From contig CAYWTB010000050.1 of the NCBI GenBank assembly GCA_964461135.1, forward strand, positions 1 to 32,497: a stretch of 32,497 nucleotides of DNA. The letters are read 5' to 3'. How positions within the stretch are numbered: position 1 is the first letter of the stretch; the number at the start of each line of letters is the position of its first letter. Both the position numbers and the translations under genes were made by a program. The notes below the pieces were generated by a model. It was not told where the DNA came from, searched no databases, and was given only the letters and a program-made list of their open reading frames with translations. Origin of the DNA: RQOF01 sp964461135 (lineage in GTDB: Bacteria; Calditrichota; Calditrichia; RBG-13-44-9). Shown here in pieces: positions 24,195 to 32,497 of the stretch.

Positions 24195-24215
24195 ATAGGA
24201 GATTATATATCCTAT
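24195..24215 (+). promoter_or_regulatory. ATAGGA/TCCTAT inverted repeat in the metH leader
   Basis: Two perfect 6-bp arms separated by 9 bp lie about 60 bp before the metH ATG. The size suits a dimeric repressor operator or a short RNA hairpin. The evidence is only the symmetry. Confidence 0.3.
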
Positions 24216-24246
24216 CATTAAAGATGTTTTATAAATTTGTTCATTT

Positions 24247-24273
24247 ATGGAAAAGAATGAAAGACATATATAG
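24247..24273 (+). CDS. Eight-residue upstream frame abutting metH
   Basis: ATG at 24247 opens an eight-codon frame (MEKNERHI) whose TAG ends at 24273, directly against the metH ATG at 24274. It has no Shine-Dalgarno. If translated it could couple initiation of metH, which itself has only a weak purine stretch upstream. Chance is a fair alternative. Confidence 0.15.
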   Translation: MEKNERHI

Positions 24274-27200
24274 ATGAAAGCGAAAAGATTTTATCCCGAT
24301 CATCCCATTCATGAGCATCTGAGGAAACGCATCCTGATTCTGGACGGGGCCATGGGTACCATGATCCAGGATTACCGTCTAAACGAAGCAGATTTTCGCG
24401 GAGAAGACTTCAAAAACTATCCGGTTGATCTGAAGGGAAATAATGATTTGCTCTCGCTCACTCAACCGCGAGTCATCCGCGAGATTCACAACGCTTACCT
24501 GGAGGCGGGTGCCGATCTCATTGAAACCAACACGTTTAATGCCAACGGAATATCCCAGCAGGATTACCGTATGCAGGAGCGGGCATATGACATGAATTTG
24601 GCTTCCGCCCGACTGGCGAGGGAGTGTGCCGATGAATTCAGCCGGAAGACACCTGAAAAACCGAGGTTTGTAGCAGGAGCACTGGGTCCTTCCAACCGTA
24701 CTGCTTCATTATCACCGGATGTAAACCGGCCCGGTTTCCGGAATGTAAGCTTCGATGATATTGTCAGCGCCTACCTCCCTCAGATTAAAGGACTTACCGA
24801 GGGCGGCGCGGATTTGTTGATGGTGGAAACCGTGTTTGATACCCTCAACTGTAAAGCGGTACTTTTTGCTATTGATCAGTTTTTTGAAGAAAGCGGGCGG
24901 GAATTGCCGGTCATGGTATCCGGAACTATTGTAGATGCCAGCGGCCGGACGCTTTCCGGTCAGACGCTGGAAGCCTTCTGGATTTCGGTGGCACATATGA
25001 ACCTGATTAGCATCGGGCTGAATTGCGCCCTGGGTGCCGAACAGATGCGTCCCTTTCTGCAGGAGCTCTCCCGGATGGCTCCGATTTATGTGAGTGTTTA
25101 TCCCAACGCCGGTCTTCCCAACGAATTTGGCGGTTATGATGAAACACCGGAGATCACATCCGGCCTGCTGGAAGAATTTGCTGACAGCGGTTTTATTAAC
25201 ATTGCCGGCGGTTGTTGCGGTACCACCCCGGCCCATATTCAACTCATAAGTGAAACCCTGAGGGATAAAAAGCCCCGGGAACTTCCCTCCGTATCCGCCT
25301 ATTCGCGCTTCAGCGGACTGGAACCCTTAACCGTAAGGCCTGATTCCAATTTCATAAATGTAGGGGAACGATGCAACGTAACCGGTTCGGCCAGGTTTGC
25401 CAGGCTTATCAGGGAGGAAGATTATGAGAGTGCCCTGCAGATTGCCCGGCACCAGGTGGAAAACGGGGCCCAGATTCTGGATATCAACATGGATGAAGGT
25501 ATGCTGGATTCTGAAAAAATTATGGCGACTTTCCTCAACCTGATTGGCTCTGAACCGGACATTGCAAAGGTTCCGCTGATGATAGATTCATCAAAATGGT
25601 CGGTAATTGAAGCCGGTCTTAAATGCGTTCAGGGGAAGAGTATTATCAATTCCATCAGTCTAAAGGAAGGTGAAGACGTTTTTAAAAAGCATGCCAAACT
25701 GGCCCGGCGCTATGGTGCGGCCGTAATCGTGATGGCCTTCGATGAAAAAGGTCAGGCTGAAACCGTTCAACGTAAACTGGAGGTGTGCAAACGTGCCTAT
25801 TATATTCTCACCGGAGAACTGAATTTCCAGCCACAGGATATCATATTCGATCCCAATATATTTGCAATTGCCACCGGAATAGAAGAACATAATAATTACG
25901 CACTGAATTATCTGGAAGCAACACGGCAGATCAAAACCGATTTGCCCGGCGTACTGGTGAGCGGGGGAGTAAGTAATATCTCATTTTCCTTCCGGGGCAA
26001 TAACACTGTGCGGGAGACCATGCATTCAGCATTTTTATATCATGCCATCAAGGCGGGTATGGATATGGGAATAGTTAATGCCGGACAAATCACGGTTTAT
26101 GAGGATATTCCCGCTGACCTGCTGACCCTGGTGGAAGATATTCTACTGAACCGGCGGGACGATGCTACTGAAAGGCTGCTGAAATTTGCCCAATCGGTAA
26201 AACAGGTGGATAAAGAGAAGAAAGAAGATCTCATCTGGAGAAAGGAAAGTGTTGAAAAGCGTCTTTCCTATTCACTGATAAAGGGCATCGCGGATTTTAT
26301 TGAAAAGGACACCGAAGAAGCCCGCCTGAAATATCAGGAACCGATAAGTGTGATTGAGGGCCCTCTGATGGACAGCATGAATGTTGTGGGCGATCTTTTT
26401 GGTTCCGGTAAAATGTTTTTACCCCAGGTGGTGAAAAGTGCCCGGGTGATGAAAAAAGCTGTAGCATACCTGATCCCGTATCTAGAAGAGGAAAAGCAGA
26501 GAAGCGGAAAGCATCTCTCAGCCGGCAAAATTCTCCTGGCCACGGTAAAAGGGGATGTCCATGATATTGGAAAAAATATCGTTGGAGTGGTCCTGGGCTG
26601 CAACAATTATGAAATTATTGACCTGGGAGTTATGACACCTGCAGAAAAAATCCTTGACACTGCCAGAAAAGAGAAGGTGGATATTATCGGACTTAGCGGC
26701 TTAATAACCCCCTCACTTGATGAAATGGTTCATGTAGCCGGGGAGCTGGAGAGGAATAACTTCAAACTACCCTTGCTGATTGGAGGCGCTACCACCTCCA
26801 AAAAACATACCGCCGTTAAGATAGCCCCGGCCTACAACCAGCCAACCATTCATGTGCTGGATGCATCCAGAAGTGTGGGAGTGGTCAGCAAACTGCTGAA
26901 TCCGGTACAAAAGCAGGCTTATCTGAAAGAGATTCGCAAAGAATACAACGGTGTGCGGAAAGCACATGAACAACGGTACGCGGAAAAGAAACCGGAAACA
27001 CTTCTGCGGGTCAGAGAGAACCGTTATAAAACAGACTGGTCAGCCAGGGAAATTACCAGACCTTCCTTTACCGGCATTCGTGTATTTGAGGATTATCCAC
27101 TTTCAGAGATCAGGACCCGCATTGACTGGACACCGTTTTTCCTGGCCTGGGAAATAAAAGGAAAATACCCGGCCGTATTCGATCATCCCAAAATGGGAAA

Positions 27201-27975
27201 AGAGGCCCGTAAACTTTTTGATGATGCCCAGCTCCTGCTGGACTGGATAATTGAGAAGCGGGCGCTGCAGGCCCAGGCCATTATCGGCTTCTTCCCCGCC
27301 AACAGCGTGGGATTTGATGACATAGAAGTATATGCAGATGAATCGCGTAGCCGCCCCCTGACGGTAATCCATACCATCCGTCAGCAGATGCATAAAACCA
27401 ATGAGCAGGCTAATCTGGCCCTGGCTGATTTTATTGCTCCCAAAGAATCAGGAATTCGTGATTATATAGGAGCTTTTGCCGTAACCGCAGGAGTAAACAT
27501 TGAGAAGGTTATTGCACGTTTCGAAAAGGAACATGACGATTACCAGAGCATTATGACCAAAGCCCTGGCCGACAGACTGGCGGAAGCCTTTGCGGAATTT
27601 ATGCATGAGCGTACCCGCAAAGAATTCTGGGGATATTCCATGAATGAAACCTTAACTAACCAGGAATTAATTCAGGAAAAATATAGCGGCATCCGGCCGG
27701 CTCCCGGTTATCCCGCCTGCCCGGATCATACCGAAAAAGGGATTCTGTTCGATCTTCTGGATGTCAGCAACCACACCCATATCAGGCTTACCGAAACATT
27801 TGCCATGTTACCGGCTGCTTCAGTGGCAGGATATTACTTTTCCCATCCCGGATCCAGCTATTTCGGAACCGGTAAGATCGGCAGAGATCAGGTAATGGAT
27901 TATGCCCGGCGAAAAGGTATGGATATAAAAACCACTGAAAAATGGTTATCTCCGATTCTAGGATATGATGTATAA
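24274..27975 (+). CDS. metH: Cobalamin-dependent methionine synthase
   Basis: This full-length 1233-aa MetH transfers the methyl group of 5-methyltetrahydrofolate to homocysteine through methylcobalamin. All four modules are present. The homocysteine domain has zinc cysteines C252, C314 and C315 (GGCCGTT). The pterin domain starts at INVGERCNVTGS (about 365). The cobalamin domain has the axial histidine H763 in DVHDIGKN, with a preceding helical cap. The activation domain has the SAM-binding RPAPGYPACPDH (1141-1152), which is needed for reductive reactivation. It is monocistronic and on the opposite strand from its neighbours. No folate or reductase partner gene is adjacent. The ATG at 24274 fits the family N terminus, and its ribosome binding site is weak. 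Confidence 0.98.
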   Translation: MKAKRFYPDHPIHEHLRKRILILDGAMGTMIQDYRLNEADFRGEDFKNYPVDLKGNNDLLSLTQPRVIREIHNAYLEAGADLIETNTFNANGISQQDYRMQERAYDMNLASARLARECADEFSRKTPEKPRFVAGALGPSNRTASLSPDVNRPGFRNVSFDDIVSAYLPQIKGLTEGGADLLMVETVFDTLNCKAVLFAIDQFFEESGRELPVMVSGTIVDASGRTLSGQTLEAFWISVAHMNLISIGLNCALGAEQMRPFLQELSRMAPIYVSVYPNAGLPNEFGGYDETPEITSGLLEEFADSGFINIAGGCCGTTPAHIQLISETLRDKKPRELPSVSAYSRFSGLEPLTVRPDSNFINVGERCNVTGSARFARLIREEDYESALQIARHQVENGAQILDINMDEGMLDSEKIMATFLNLIGSEPDIAKVPLMIDSSKWSVIEAGLKCVQGKSIINSISLKEGEDVFKKHAKLARRYGAAVIVMAFDEKGQAETVQRKLEVCKRAYYILTGELNFQPQDIIFDPNIFAIATGIEEHNNYALNYLEATRQIKTDLPGVLVSGGVSNISFSFRGNNTVRETMHSAFLYHAIKAGMDMGIVNAGQITVYEDIPADLLTLVEDILLNRRDDATERLLKFAQSVKQVDKEKKEDLIWRKESVEKRLSYSLIKGIADFIEKDTEEARLKYQEPISVIEGPLMDSMNVVGDLFGSGKMFLPQVVKSARVMKKAVAYLIPYLEEEKQRSGKHLSAGKILLATVKGDVHDIGKNIVGVVLGCNNYEIIDLGVMTPAEKILDTARKEKVDIIGLSGLITPSLDEMVHVAGELERNNFKLPLLIGGATTSKKHTAVKIAPAYNQPTIHVLDASRSVGVVSKLLNPVQKQAYLKEIRKEYNGVRKAHEQRYAEKKPETLLRVRENRYKTDWSAREITRPSFTGIRVFEDYPLSEIRTRIDWTPFFLAWEIKGKYPAVFDHPKMGKEARKLFDDAQLLLDWIIEKRALQAQAIIGFFPANSVGFDDIEVYADESRSRPLTVIHTIRQQMHKTNEQANLALADFIAPKESGIRDYIGAFAVTAGVNIEKVIARFEKEHDDYQSIMTKALADRLAEAFAEFMHERTRKEFWGYSMNETLTNQELIQEKYSGIRPAPGYPACPDHTEKGILFDLLDVSNHTHIRLTETFAMLPAASVAGYYFSHPGSSYFGTGKIGRDQVMDYARRKGMDIKTTEKWLSPILGYDV

Positions 27976-27981
27976 TTCCAC

Positions 27982-28012
27982 ATTACCGGTAATTTTTCTG
28001 TAAAGAGAAAAA
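27982..28012. terminator. Weak convergent terminator candidate
   Basis: The palindrome ATTACCGGTAAT (27982-27993) is followed by a T-run, which then forms a 7-bp stem TTTTTCT/AGAAAAA (27993-27999 and 28006-28012). It lies between the convergent ends of metH and the serine hydrolase gene and could serve both, but the stems are short or AT-rich. Confidence 0.3.
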
Positions 28013-28024
28013 CAGGACAATTTA

Positions 28025-29140
28025 TTAAAGAAGTTCATTAAGCCGGTTAATGCTGAGGAAATGATGCAGGGCCGTGTTGGAGAGAATAATAATTGTCTTC
28101 TTTTCGTGAATCCGGCGAATAAAATAGGTTTTATATCCTTTCCACCAGCCGGAATGGAAAATATACTTGTTGCCATTGTTTAAATTAATCCGCCATCCGA
28201 ATCCGTAATTATCATTATCCCGCAGATCCTTATGTGCCGGCTGGAATGCTTCCTTCAGGGTAAAAAGACTGACCAGGTTTCCCTGGTACAGTGCCTGATC
28301 CAGCTGAAAAAGATCTTCAACCGTAGAGTAAATTCCCTTATCACCCACCACGCCGTTGAGATAACTGTTCTCAGCCGCGCGCCAGGGACGGTTATAGCCG
28401 GTGGTAAGATTTTCAGGAGGGTTAAATTTCAGATCGTCATAGGTCATTACACGGGTATTTTTCATACCCAGCGGTTCAAAAATCTGGCTTTTCATGAATT
28501 CCGCATAGGACATACCGGATACCTTTTCAATAATGGAGGCCAGCAGACAATAGTTGGTATTACTGTAATTATACCGCTTATTCGGGAGGTAGTAGCGGGA
28601 TGGTTTGTACAACGTCATCAAATCGATAACATCATCATTGGTAATCGGAACGGAGCGGCTTTTCCACAGGTGATCGGCAAAATACATGTAGTCCGGAAGA
28701 CCTGAGCGGTGAGTCAGCAGAAGCCGGACGGTCACGCCTTCATAGGGGAAATCCGGGAAAAAAGTGCGGATATCATCTTCAAGGTTTAATTCACCCCGCT
28801 CATACAACATGAGAACCGCACAGGAGGTGAGGGGCTTTGTCACCGATGCCAGCTGAAATACCGAATTTATCTGCAGGGAATCCTTTGTCTTAAAGTTGGA
28901 GTATCCGAAGGCCTTTTCGTAGAGGATCATTCCGTTTTCCGCAAAAAGTACCGTACCGTTAAATACATGCCGCTTATACTTTGACGTAAAGAAAGAATCT
29001 ATTTTAAAGGCTTTCTTTTGGCTGATCACCTTTTTAATGTGATTCAGCACTTCATATTCCGGAGTAGGTATCTCTACTCTGGCAATCTTCTGATTGAAGA
29101 TCAAAACCACCAATATTATGATTGCAAGATATCTTTTCAT
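28025..29140 (-). CDS. Beta-lactamase-fold serine hydrolase (class C/PBP-like), exported
   Basis: This 371-aa protein has an N-terminal hydrophobic signal or anchor (about 4-16). The catalytic set of the serine beta-lactamase/penicillin-binding fold is present: S99-V-T-K102, Y192-S-N194 and H329-S-G331. The HSG third motif instead of KTG is common in esterase-like or D-aminopeptidase-like members of this COG1680 family. It probably acts in the periplasm on a peptide, ester or lactone. True beta-lactamase activity is not implied. It stands 86 bp after pntB on the same strand and may be read with it or separately. No cysteine follows the signal, so it is not an evident lipoprotein. Confidence 0.9.
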   Translation of the reverse strand: MKRYLAIIILVVLIFNQKIARVEIPTPEYEVLNHIKKVISQKKAFKIDSFFTSKYKRHVFNGTVLFAENGMILYEKAFGYSNFKTKDSLQINSVFQLASVTKPLTSCAVLMLYERGELNLEDDIRTFFPDFPYEGVTVRLLLTHRSGLPDYMYFADHLWKSRSVPITNDDVIDLMTLYKPSRYYLPNKRYNYSNTNYCLLASIIEKVSGMSYAEFMKSQIFEPLGMKNTRVMTYDDLKFNPPENLTTGYNRPWRAAENSYLNGVVGDKGIYSTVEDLFQLDQALYQGNLVSLFTLKEAFQPAHKDLRDNDNYGFGWRINLNNGNKYIFHSGWWKGYKTYFIRRIHEKKTIIILSNTALHHFLSINRLNELL

Positions 29141-29225
29141 ACAACTGTAATTTGTTAATCTAATATTGTATTATCGGCAGCGGAAGAAAATTTCAATCTA
29201 AAATAAAAAATTTTTCTCTTCATCA

Positions 29226-30599
29226 TTACTCTTTTTTCAAAATTCCGCTTATTTTAAGAAGCATATCTTTAGCATCTCCAAAAACCATCATGGTTTTCTG
29301 GTCATAAAAAAGGGGGTTATCCACCCCTGCAAACCCGGGACTGAGGCTTCTTTTGATAATAATGATAGACTGTGCCTCATCCACATTCAGGATCGGCATT
29401 CCGGAAAGAGCATTCCCTTTTTCACGGGCGGCCGGGTTGATCACATCATTGGCACCTGCCACCAGTACCACATCAGTAGACTGGAATTCCTCATTGATCT
29501 CGTCCATATCCTTGAGAAGATCGTATGGTACATTGGCTTCGGCCAGCAATACATTCATGTGTCCCGGCATGCGCCCGGCAACGGGGTGAATCGCATACTG
29601 CACCGTGGTCCCCTTTTTTCGCAGCATTTCCACCACATCCTGCAGGGCATATTGAGCCTGGGCAACTGCCAGGCCATAACCGGGTACGATAATGACCGAC
29701 TGAGCATTTTCCAGTATTACAACCGCATCCACGGGGGTGTAACGAATAACCTGTTTTTTACCGGCGGTTTCTTGCTTCCCTTGCCCCAGACCCACAGCCC
29801 CAAACAGCACGTTCCACAGGCTACGGTTCATGGCCTTGCACATGATATCGGTCAGGATGAGTCCGGAGGCTCCCACCAACGCACCGCTTACAATAAGAAC
29901 ATAATTGTTTACCACAAAACCCGAGGCAGCTGCCGCGAGGCCGGAATAGGAATTGAGAAGAGCAATCACCACCGGCATGTCCGCCCCGCCGATGGGTATA
30001 ACCAGTGTGATACCCACAATTCCGGACAGAATAAAAAGAACGACCAGCAGGTCCAGCCGGGTAGCCCCGGCATTTGCCGCAAACAGCACAATCAGAACCA
30101 GGATCAACAGATGCAGCAGAAAATTGACGGCGCGGTGTGCCGGAAATACAAGCGGGGCACTTTTAATCAGATCCTGCAGCTTGGCAAATGCGATTATGCT
30201 TCCCGTGAAGGTAACCATTCCGATAAAAAGCGTCAGCGGAATGGTAATAGCATTATTTAAATCGATGCTTTGAGGGAAACGGAAATACTGAGAGAGCACC
30301 ACCATGGCCGAGGCGATGCCCCCGAAAGCATTGAATGCAGCCACCATTTGAGGCATGGCAGTCATTTTCACTTTTCTGGCGGCAATCACACCTATGATGC
30401 TGCCAAGCAGTATGCCGGCAATAATAAACTTATAATCGATAATGTGCCGATCGAACAGAGTAACCACAACCGCAATGAACATGGCCAGAACACTGAAAAG
30501 GTTACCCCGGCGGGCGGTCCCAGGAGAACTGAGAAATTTTAATCCGAAGATGAACAGACTTATGGCAATGAGGTAAAATATACTTATCAATATACTCAT
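29226..30599 (-). CDS. pntB: NAD(P) transhydrogenase subunit beta
   Basis: This 457-aa protein supplies the main membrane domain and the NADP(H)-binding domain of the proton-translocating transhydrogenase, which uses the proton gradient to make NADPH from NADH. About nine hydrophobic segments occupy the first 270 residues. The NADP domain follows with VPGYGLAVAQAQ and a later VAGANDVINPAA segment. Both are hallmarks of the family. Its ATG overlaps the stop of pntAB by 4 bp, and length is normal. It is the last gene of the pntAA-pntAB-pntB operon. Confidence 0.97.
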   Translation of the reverse strand: MSILISIFYLIAISLFIFGLKFLSSPGTARRGNLFSVLAMFIAVVVTLFDRHIIDYKFIIAGILLGSIIGVIAARKVKMTAMPQMVAAFNAFGGIASAMVVLSQYFRFPQSIDLNNAITIPLTLFIGMVTFTGSIIAFAKLQDLIKSAPLVFPAHRAVNFLLHLLILVLIVLFAANAGATRLDLLVVLFILSGIVGITLVIPIGGADMPVVIALLNSYSGLAAAASGFVVNNYVLIVSGALVGASGLILTDIMCKAMNRSLWNVLFGAVGLGQGKQETAGKKQVIRYTPVDAVVILENAQSVIIVPGYGLAVAQAQYALQDVVEMLRKKGTTVQYAIHPVAGRMPGHMNVLLAEANVPYDLLKDMDEINEEFQSTDVVLVAGANDVINPAAREKGNALSGMPILNVDEAQSIIIIKRSLSPGFAGVDNPLFYDQKTMMVFGDAKDMLLKISGILKKE

Positions 30600-30889
30600 T
30601 TTTTCTTTTCCTCTTTCTTGAACATCTCCAGCATGCGGTCCGTAACCAAAAATCCGCCCACCACATTTATGGTAGCGAATATAATGGCCAGAAATCCCAG
30701 AATTGTACTAAAACCGGAGCCTCCTTCCCCCGCCATGATAAGTGCACCCACCAGCGTAATGCCGGAGATGGCATTTGCACCGGACATTAGCGGGGTATGC
30801 AGCAGCGGCGGAACACGGGTAATGAGTTCAATACCGGCAAAAACGGCCAGTACAAAAACATATATTGAAACAATGATTCCACCGGTCAT
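30596..30889 (-). CDS. pntAB: NAD(P) transhydrogenase subunit alpha, membrane part
   Basis: This 97-aa protein has three hydrophobic helices and corresponds to the membrane portion of PntA, here encoded separately as in Rhodospirillum rather than fused as in E. coli. The segment MSGANAISGITLVGAL is typical. Its start overlaps the pntAA stop and its stop overlaps the pntB start by 4 bp each, so the three are translationally coupled. Confidence 0.95.
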   Translation of the reverse strand: MTGGIIVSIYVFVLAVFAGIELITRVPPLLHTPLMSGANAISGITLVGALIMAGEGGSGFSTILGFLAIIFATINVVGGFLVTDRMLEMFKKEEKKK

Positions 30890-32064
30890 GAATGAGCTCC
30901 TTTCTTCCCGAAGGTATTTTTTACCAGGTCGCTGATAAGTTCTCCCTTCAAGGTAACCAGGGAATTGGCGTTAATTTCATCTTCCAGGTCGATACTGTCA
31001 TCCTCCGAGGCATAAAGGTTCTGAAAGGCATTATAAATATTTTTCGAATACATAAGGCTGGTGTGAAGGGGAAGCTGGGAGGGTAAATCTTTGGGTCCGT
31101 TAATGATAACATCGTGCTTCTGAACCGTTTCTCCCGGCCGGGTAAGTTCGCAATTCCCACCCTGTTCCGCCGCCAGATCCACCACGACCGCTCCCGGCGG
31201 CATCATTTTAACCATCTCTGCGGAAATGAGCAGGGGTGCCTTCCGGCCATAAACCAGGGCTGTGGAAATGACCACATCGGTGCGGGGCAATCTGGATCCG
31301 ATAATTTCCATCTCTTTTTTTATAAACTCTTCCGAGGCCTCTTTGGCATACCCGTATTTAGTTTCCATATCTTCGGGAATTTCCATTTCCACGAACCGGG
31401 CACCCAGGCTCTCCACCTGTTCACGGACCGCTTTACGGGTATCAAACGCTTCCACCCTGGCTCCCAGCCGGTGAGCCACGGCAATGGCCTGCAATCCGGC
31501 AACACCGGCCCCAATCACCAGTACATTGGCGGGCCGAATAGTACCGGCGGCAGTCATGAGCAGAGGAAAAAATTTACCCAGATAGTTGGCTGCCAGCAGA
31601 ACCGCACGGTATCCCATAACGGTGCTCAGGCTGCTAAGAGCATCCATGCTTTGAGCCCTGGATATGCGGGGGATCAGCTCCATGGCAAATCCCGTTAATT
31701 TATTATCCATTAATTTCTGCACAATCTGCGGCTCAAGGGTAGGCGAGAGAAAGCTTATAATTGTGGCTCCCTGTTTGAGCATATCCAGTTCATGTTTACC
31801 CGTATCACTGTTCTCCAGTGGTGTCCTGATCTTTAAAATCACATCCGCCTTACCATATATTTCCTCTGGTTTCTCCTTCAGTACGGCTCCGGCTTCCTGA
31901 TAAGATTCATTGCGGTAAAATGCTTTGAGGCCCGCATCTTTCTGAAGCAGGACTTTGTGCCCTTTCTGCACCAGCAGTTTAGTGATTTCCGGAACTACCG
32001 CAACACAACGGCAGCCCTCATAAATTTCTTTTGGTACACCAATGATCAAATCTTTTTTTTGCAT
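30886..32064 (-). CDS. pntAA: NAD(P) transhydrogenase subunit alpha, NAD-binding part
   Basis: This 392-aa protein has the alanine dehydrogenase/PNT fold. An N-terminal PKEI motif, the conserved RAQSMDALSS loop (136-145) that meets the NADP domain, and the NAD-binding VIGAGVAGLQA (183-193) followed by the acceptor segment EAFDTR are all present. RAQSMD distinguishes it from alanine dehydrogenase. It is the first gene of the operon. Upstream the ATG lacks a strong Shine-Dalgarno, and the 433-bp region to the window edge should hold the promoter. Confidence 0.96.
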   Translation of the reverse strand: MQKKDLIIGVPKEIYEGCRCVAVVPEITKLLVQKGHKVLLQKDAGLKAFYRNESYQEAGAVLKEKPEEIYGKADVILKIRTPLENSDTGKHELDMLKQGATIISFLSPTLEPQIVQKLMDNKLTGFAMELIPRISRAQSMDALSSLSTVMGYRAVLLAANYLGKFFPLLMTAAGTIRPANVLVIGAGVAGLQAIAVAHRLGARVEAFDTRKAVREQVESLGARFVEMEIPEDMETKYGYAKEASEEFIKKEMEIIGSRLPRTDVVISTALVYGRKAPLLISAEMVKMMPPGAVVVDLAAEQGGNCELTRPGETVQKHDVIINGPKDLPSQLPLHTSLMYSKNIYNAFQNLYASEDDSIDLEDEINANSLVTLKGELISDLVKNTFGKKGAHS

Positions 32065-32240
32065 AACCGGCCTGTATGTTATGATCCGGGAAGGATGATA
32101 AATTTGTATTTATCTTCATATTTAATAAAATAATAGTACAAATTTATTTGAACATCAAATAGTTATTTTTTTCATTAAATGGGTATATCTTTTCAGAAGC
32201 TTTGCCTAGAATTACATTATTAATTGATTAATTCACAAAT

Positions 32241-32351
32241 TTAACCACCAGACACTAAGGACCATGAGAAAAACATTTTTTATCCCAAAAAATATTTAAT
32301 CAATAATTCTCAAAATTCCTTTGTGAGCTCTGGGTTCTCTGTGGCTTTTAA
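32241..32351. repeat. Degenerate inverted intergenic repeat (CCACAGAG-type)
   Basis: The left arm TTAACCACCAGACACTAAGG and the right arm, whose complement reads TAAAAGCCACAGAGAACCCA, form an imperfect inverted pair about 45 bp apart. The wording (accac-aga-cac-taagg ... tgtgagctctg-gttctctgtggc) matches a dispersed intergenic repeat that I know from many environmental bacterial genomes. It has no coding capacity. This copy is degraded. Confidence 0.5.
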
Positions 32352-32402
32352 TATTGCCAGTCACCAGAAACGAAGAATCGAAACAATTATCCTGATCTGT
32401 CC

Positions 32403-32430
32403 ATAAGCCACAGATTTCACAGATTACACC
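32403..32430. repeat. CCACAGATTTCACAGATTACAC-type repeat unit
   Basis: This short stretch has the internal CACAGATT/CACAGATT periodicity that typifies another widespread dispersed intergenic repeat, often found next to the CCACAGAG type. It stands 50 bp beyond the inverted element and was probably part of the same composite. Confidence 0.45.
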
Positions 32431-32497
32431 AACTATAACTTATTATATATAAATTCGTTGAGAACTTGTTTGAGATTGGATTTAATTGCATAAAAAT

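Larger units (their letters stand above)
23603..24273. other. Divergent intergenic region between the propeller kinase and metH
   Basis: This 671-bp AT-rich region should contain promoters for both flanking genes. I see inverted repeats at 24049-24096 and 24195-24215 and a tiny frame abutting metH, but no coding gene or tRNA. I could not find the conserved core of a cobalamin or SAM riboswitch, so metH regulation is not explained by a recognisable element. A GGTTCttttcGAAC stretch near 23830 is just a short inverted repeat. Confidence 0.6.
32065..32497. other. AT-rich region upstream of pntAA with a dispersed repeat
   Basis: The 433 bp to the window edge carry no reading frame of note. The part next to pntAA is very AT-rich and should contain its promoter. 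The outer part holds the repeat pieces at 32241-32351 and 32403-32430. I see no RNA gene. Confidence 0.6.

Noticed and set aside
28025..29140. A resistance beta-lactamase
   Set aside because: The third motif is HSG rather than KTG, and the context is housekeeping. Members like this are mostly esterases or peptidases.
29559..30260. A 233-codon plus-strand reading frame
   Set aside because: It is antisense to pntB. Its composition (His, Gln, Asn rich) and lack of motifs fit a shadow frame.
1..32497. CRISPR arrays, phage or insertion sequences
   Set aside because: I found no regularly spaced direct repeats, no transposase or integrase, and no phage structural genes.

Overview
The window reads as a chromosomal segment of a Gram-negative bacterium of moderate GC. 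I suspect the FCB side of the tree (Calditrichota, Ignavibacteriota or KSB1-like). The reasons are a periplasmic beta-propeller/Y_Y_Y sensor kinase, many weak Shine-Dalgarno sites, AT-rich intergenic spacers and a two-part PntA. This placement is an inference, not a measurement. Nearly every gene lies on the minus strand; metH is the only sizeable plus-strand gene. I see no phage, IS element, CRISPR array, tRNA or rRNA.

Layout, following minus-strand transcription from right to left. (a) 29226-32064: pntAA-pntAB-pntB, a proton-translocating NAD(P) transhydrogenase operon, next to a secreted or lipid-associated serine hydrolase (28025-29140). (b) 24274-27975: cobalamin-dependent methionine synthase metH on the plus strand. 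(c) 18031-23602: a signalling module made of a 1289-aa periplasmic-propeller histidine kinase, a stand-alone receiver and a receiver-PP2C phosphatase. (d) 16386-17306: a lone ATP-grasp enzyme. (e) 13201-16105: a soluble PAS histidine kinase overlapping an NtrC-type sigma-54 activator. (f) 7871-12858: a tightly coupled operon of two D-Ala-D-Ala-ligase-like ATP-grasp enzymes, a GNAT, a lysine 2,3-aminomutase, a small unknown protein and a Na+/Ca2+ exchanger-family transporter. (g) 5177-7729: a second GNAT and a GNAT-histone-deacetylase-type fusion. (h) 323-4937: a threonine-synthase-like PLP enzyme, a DUF1611/DgcN-type P-loop protein and a PP-loop ATPase fused to a creatininase-family amidohydrolase.

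The most interesting part is 323-12858. About a dozen same-strand genes combine beta-amino-acid formation (KamA with both lysine-recognising aspartates), two amide-forming ATP-grasp ligases, three acetyltransferase domains, an acetyl-amine deacetylase, a PLP enzyme, a DUF1611 protein and a PP-loop/amidohydrolase fusion. The genes that would point to lysine fermentation, to EF-P beta-lysylation or to peptidoglycan synthesis are absent. A plausible reading is an undescribed pathway that makes and recycles an acetylated beta-lysine conjugate, such as a compatible solute or small peptide. A sigma-54-like promoter about 100 bp ahead of the operon and the adjacent NtrC-type pair suggest how it may be controlled. 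Product and regulation are inferred.

Other points are an exact 273-bp tandem duplication at the left end (real or an assembly artefact), a possible three-way-junction structure ahead of the PLP operon, traces of a decayed plus-strand gene near 17.6-17.9 kb, and a dispersed intergenic repeat at the right end.
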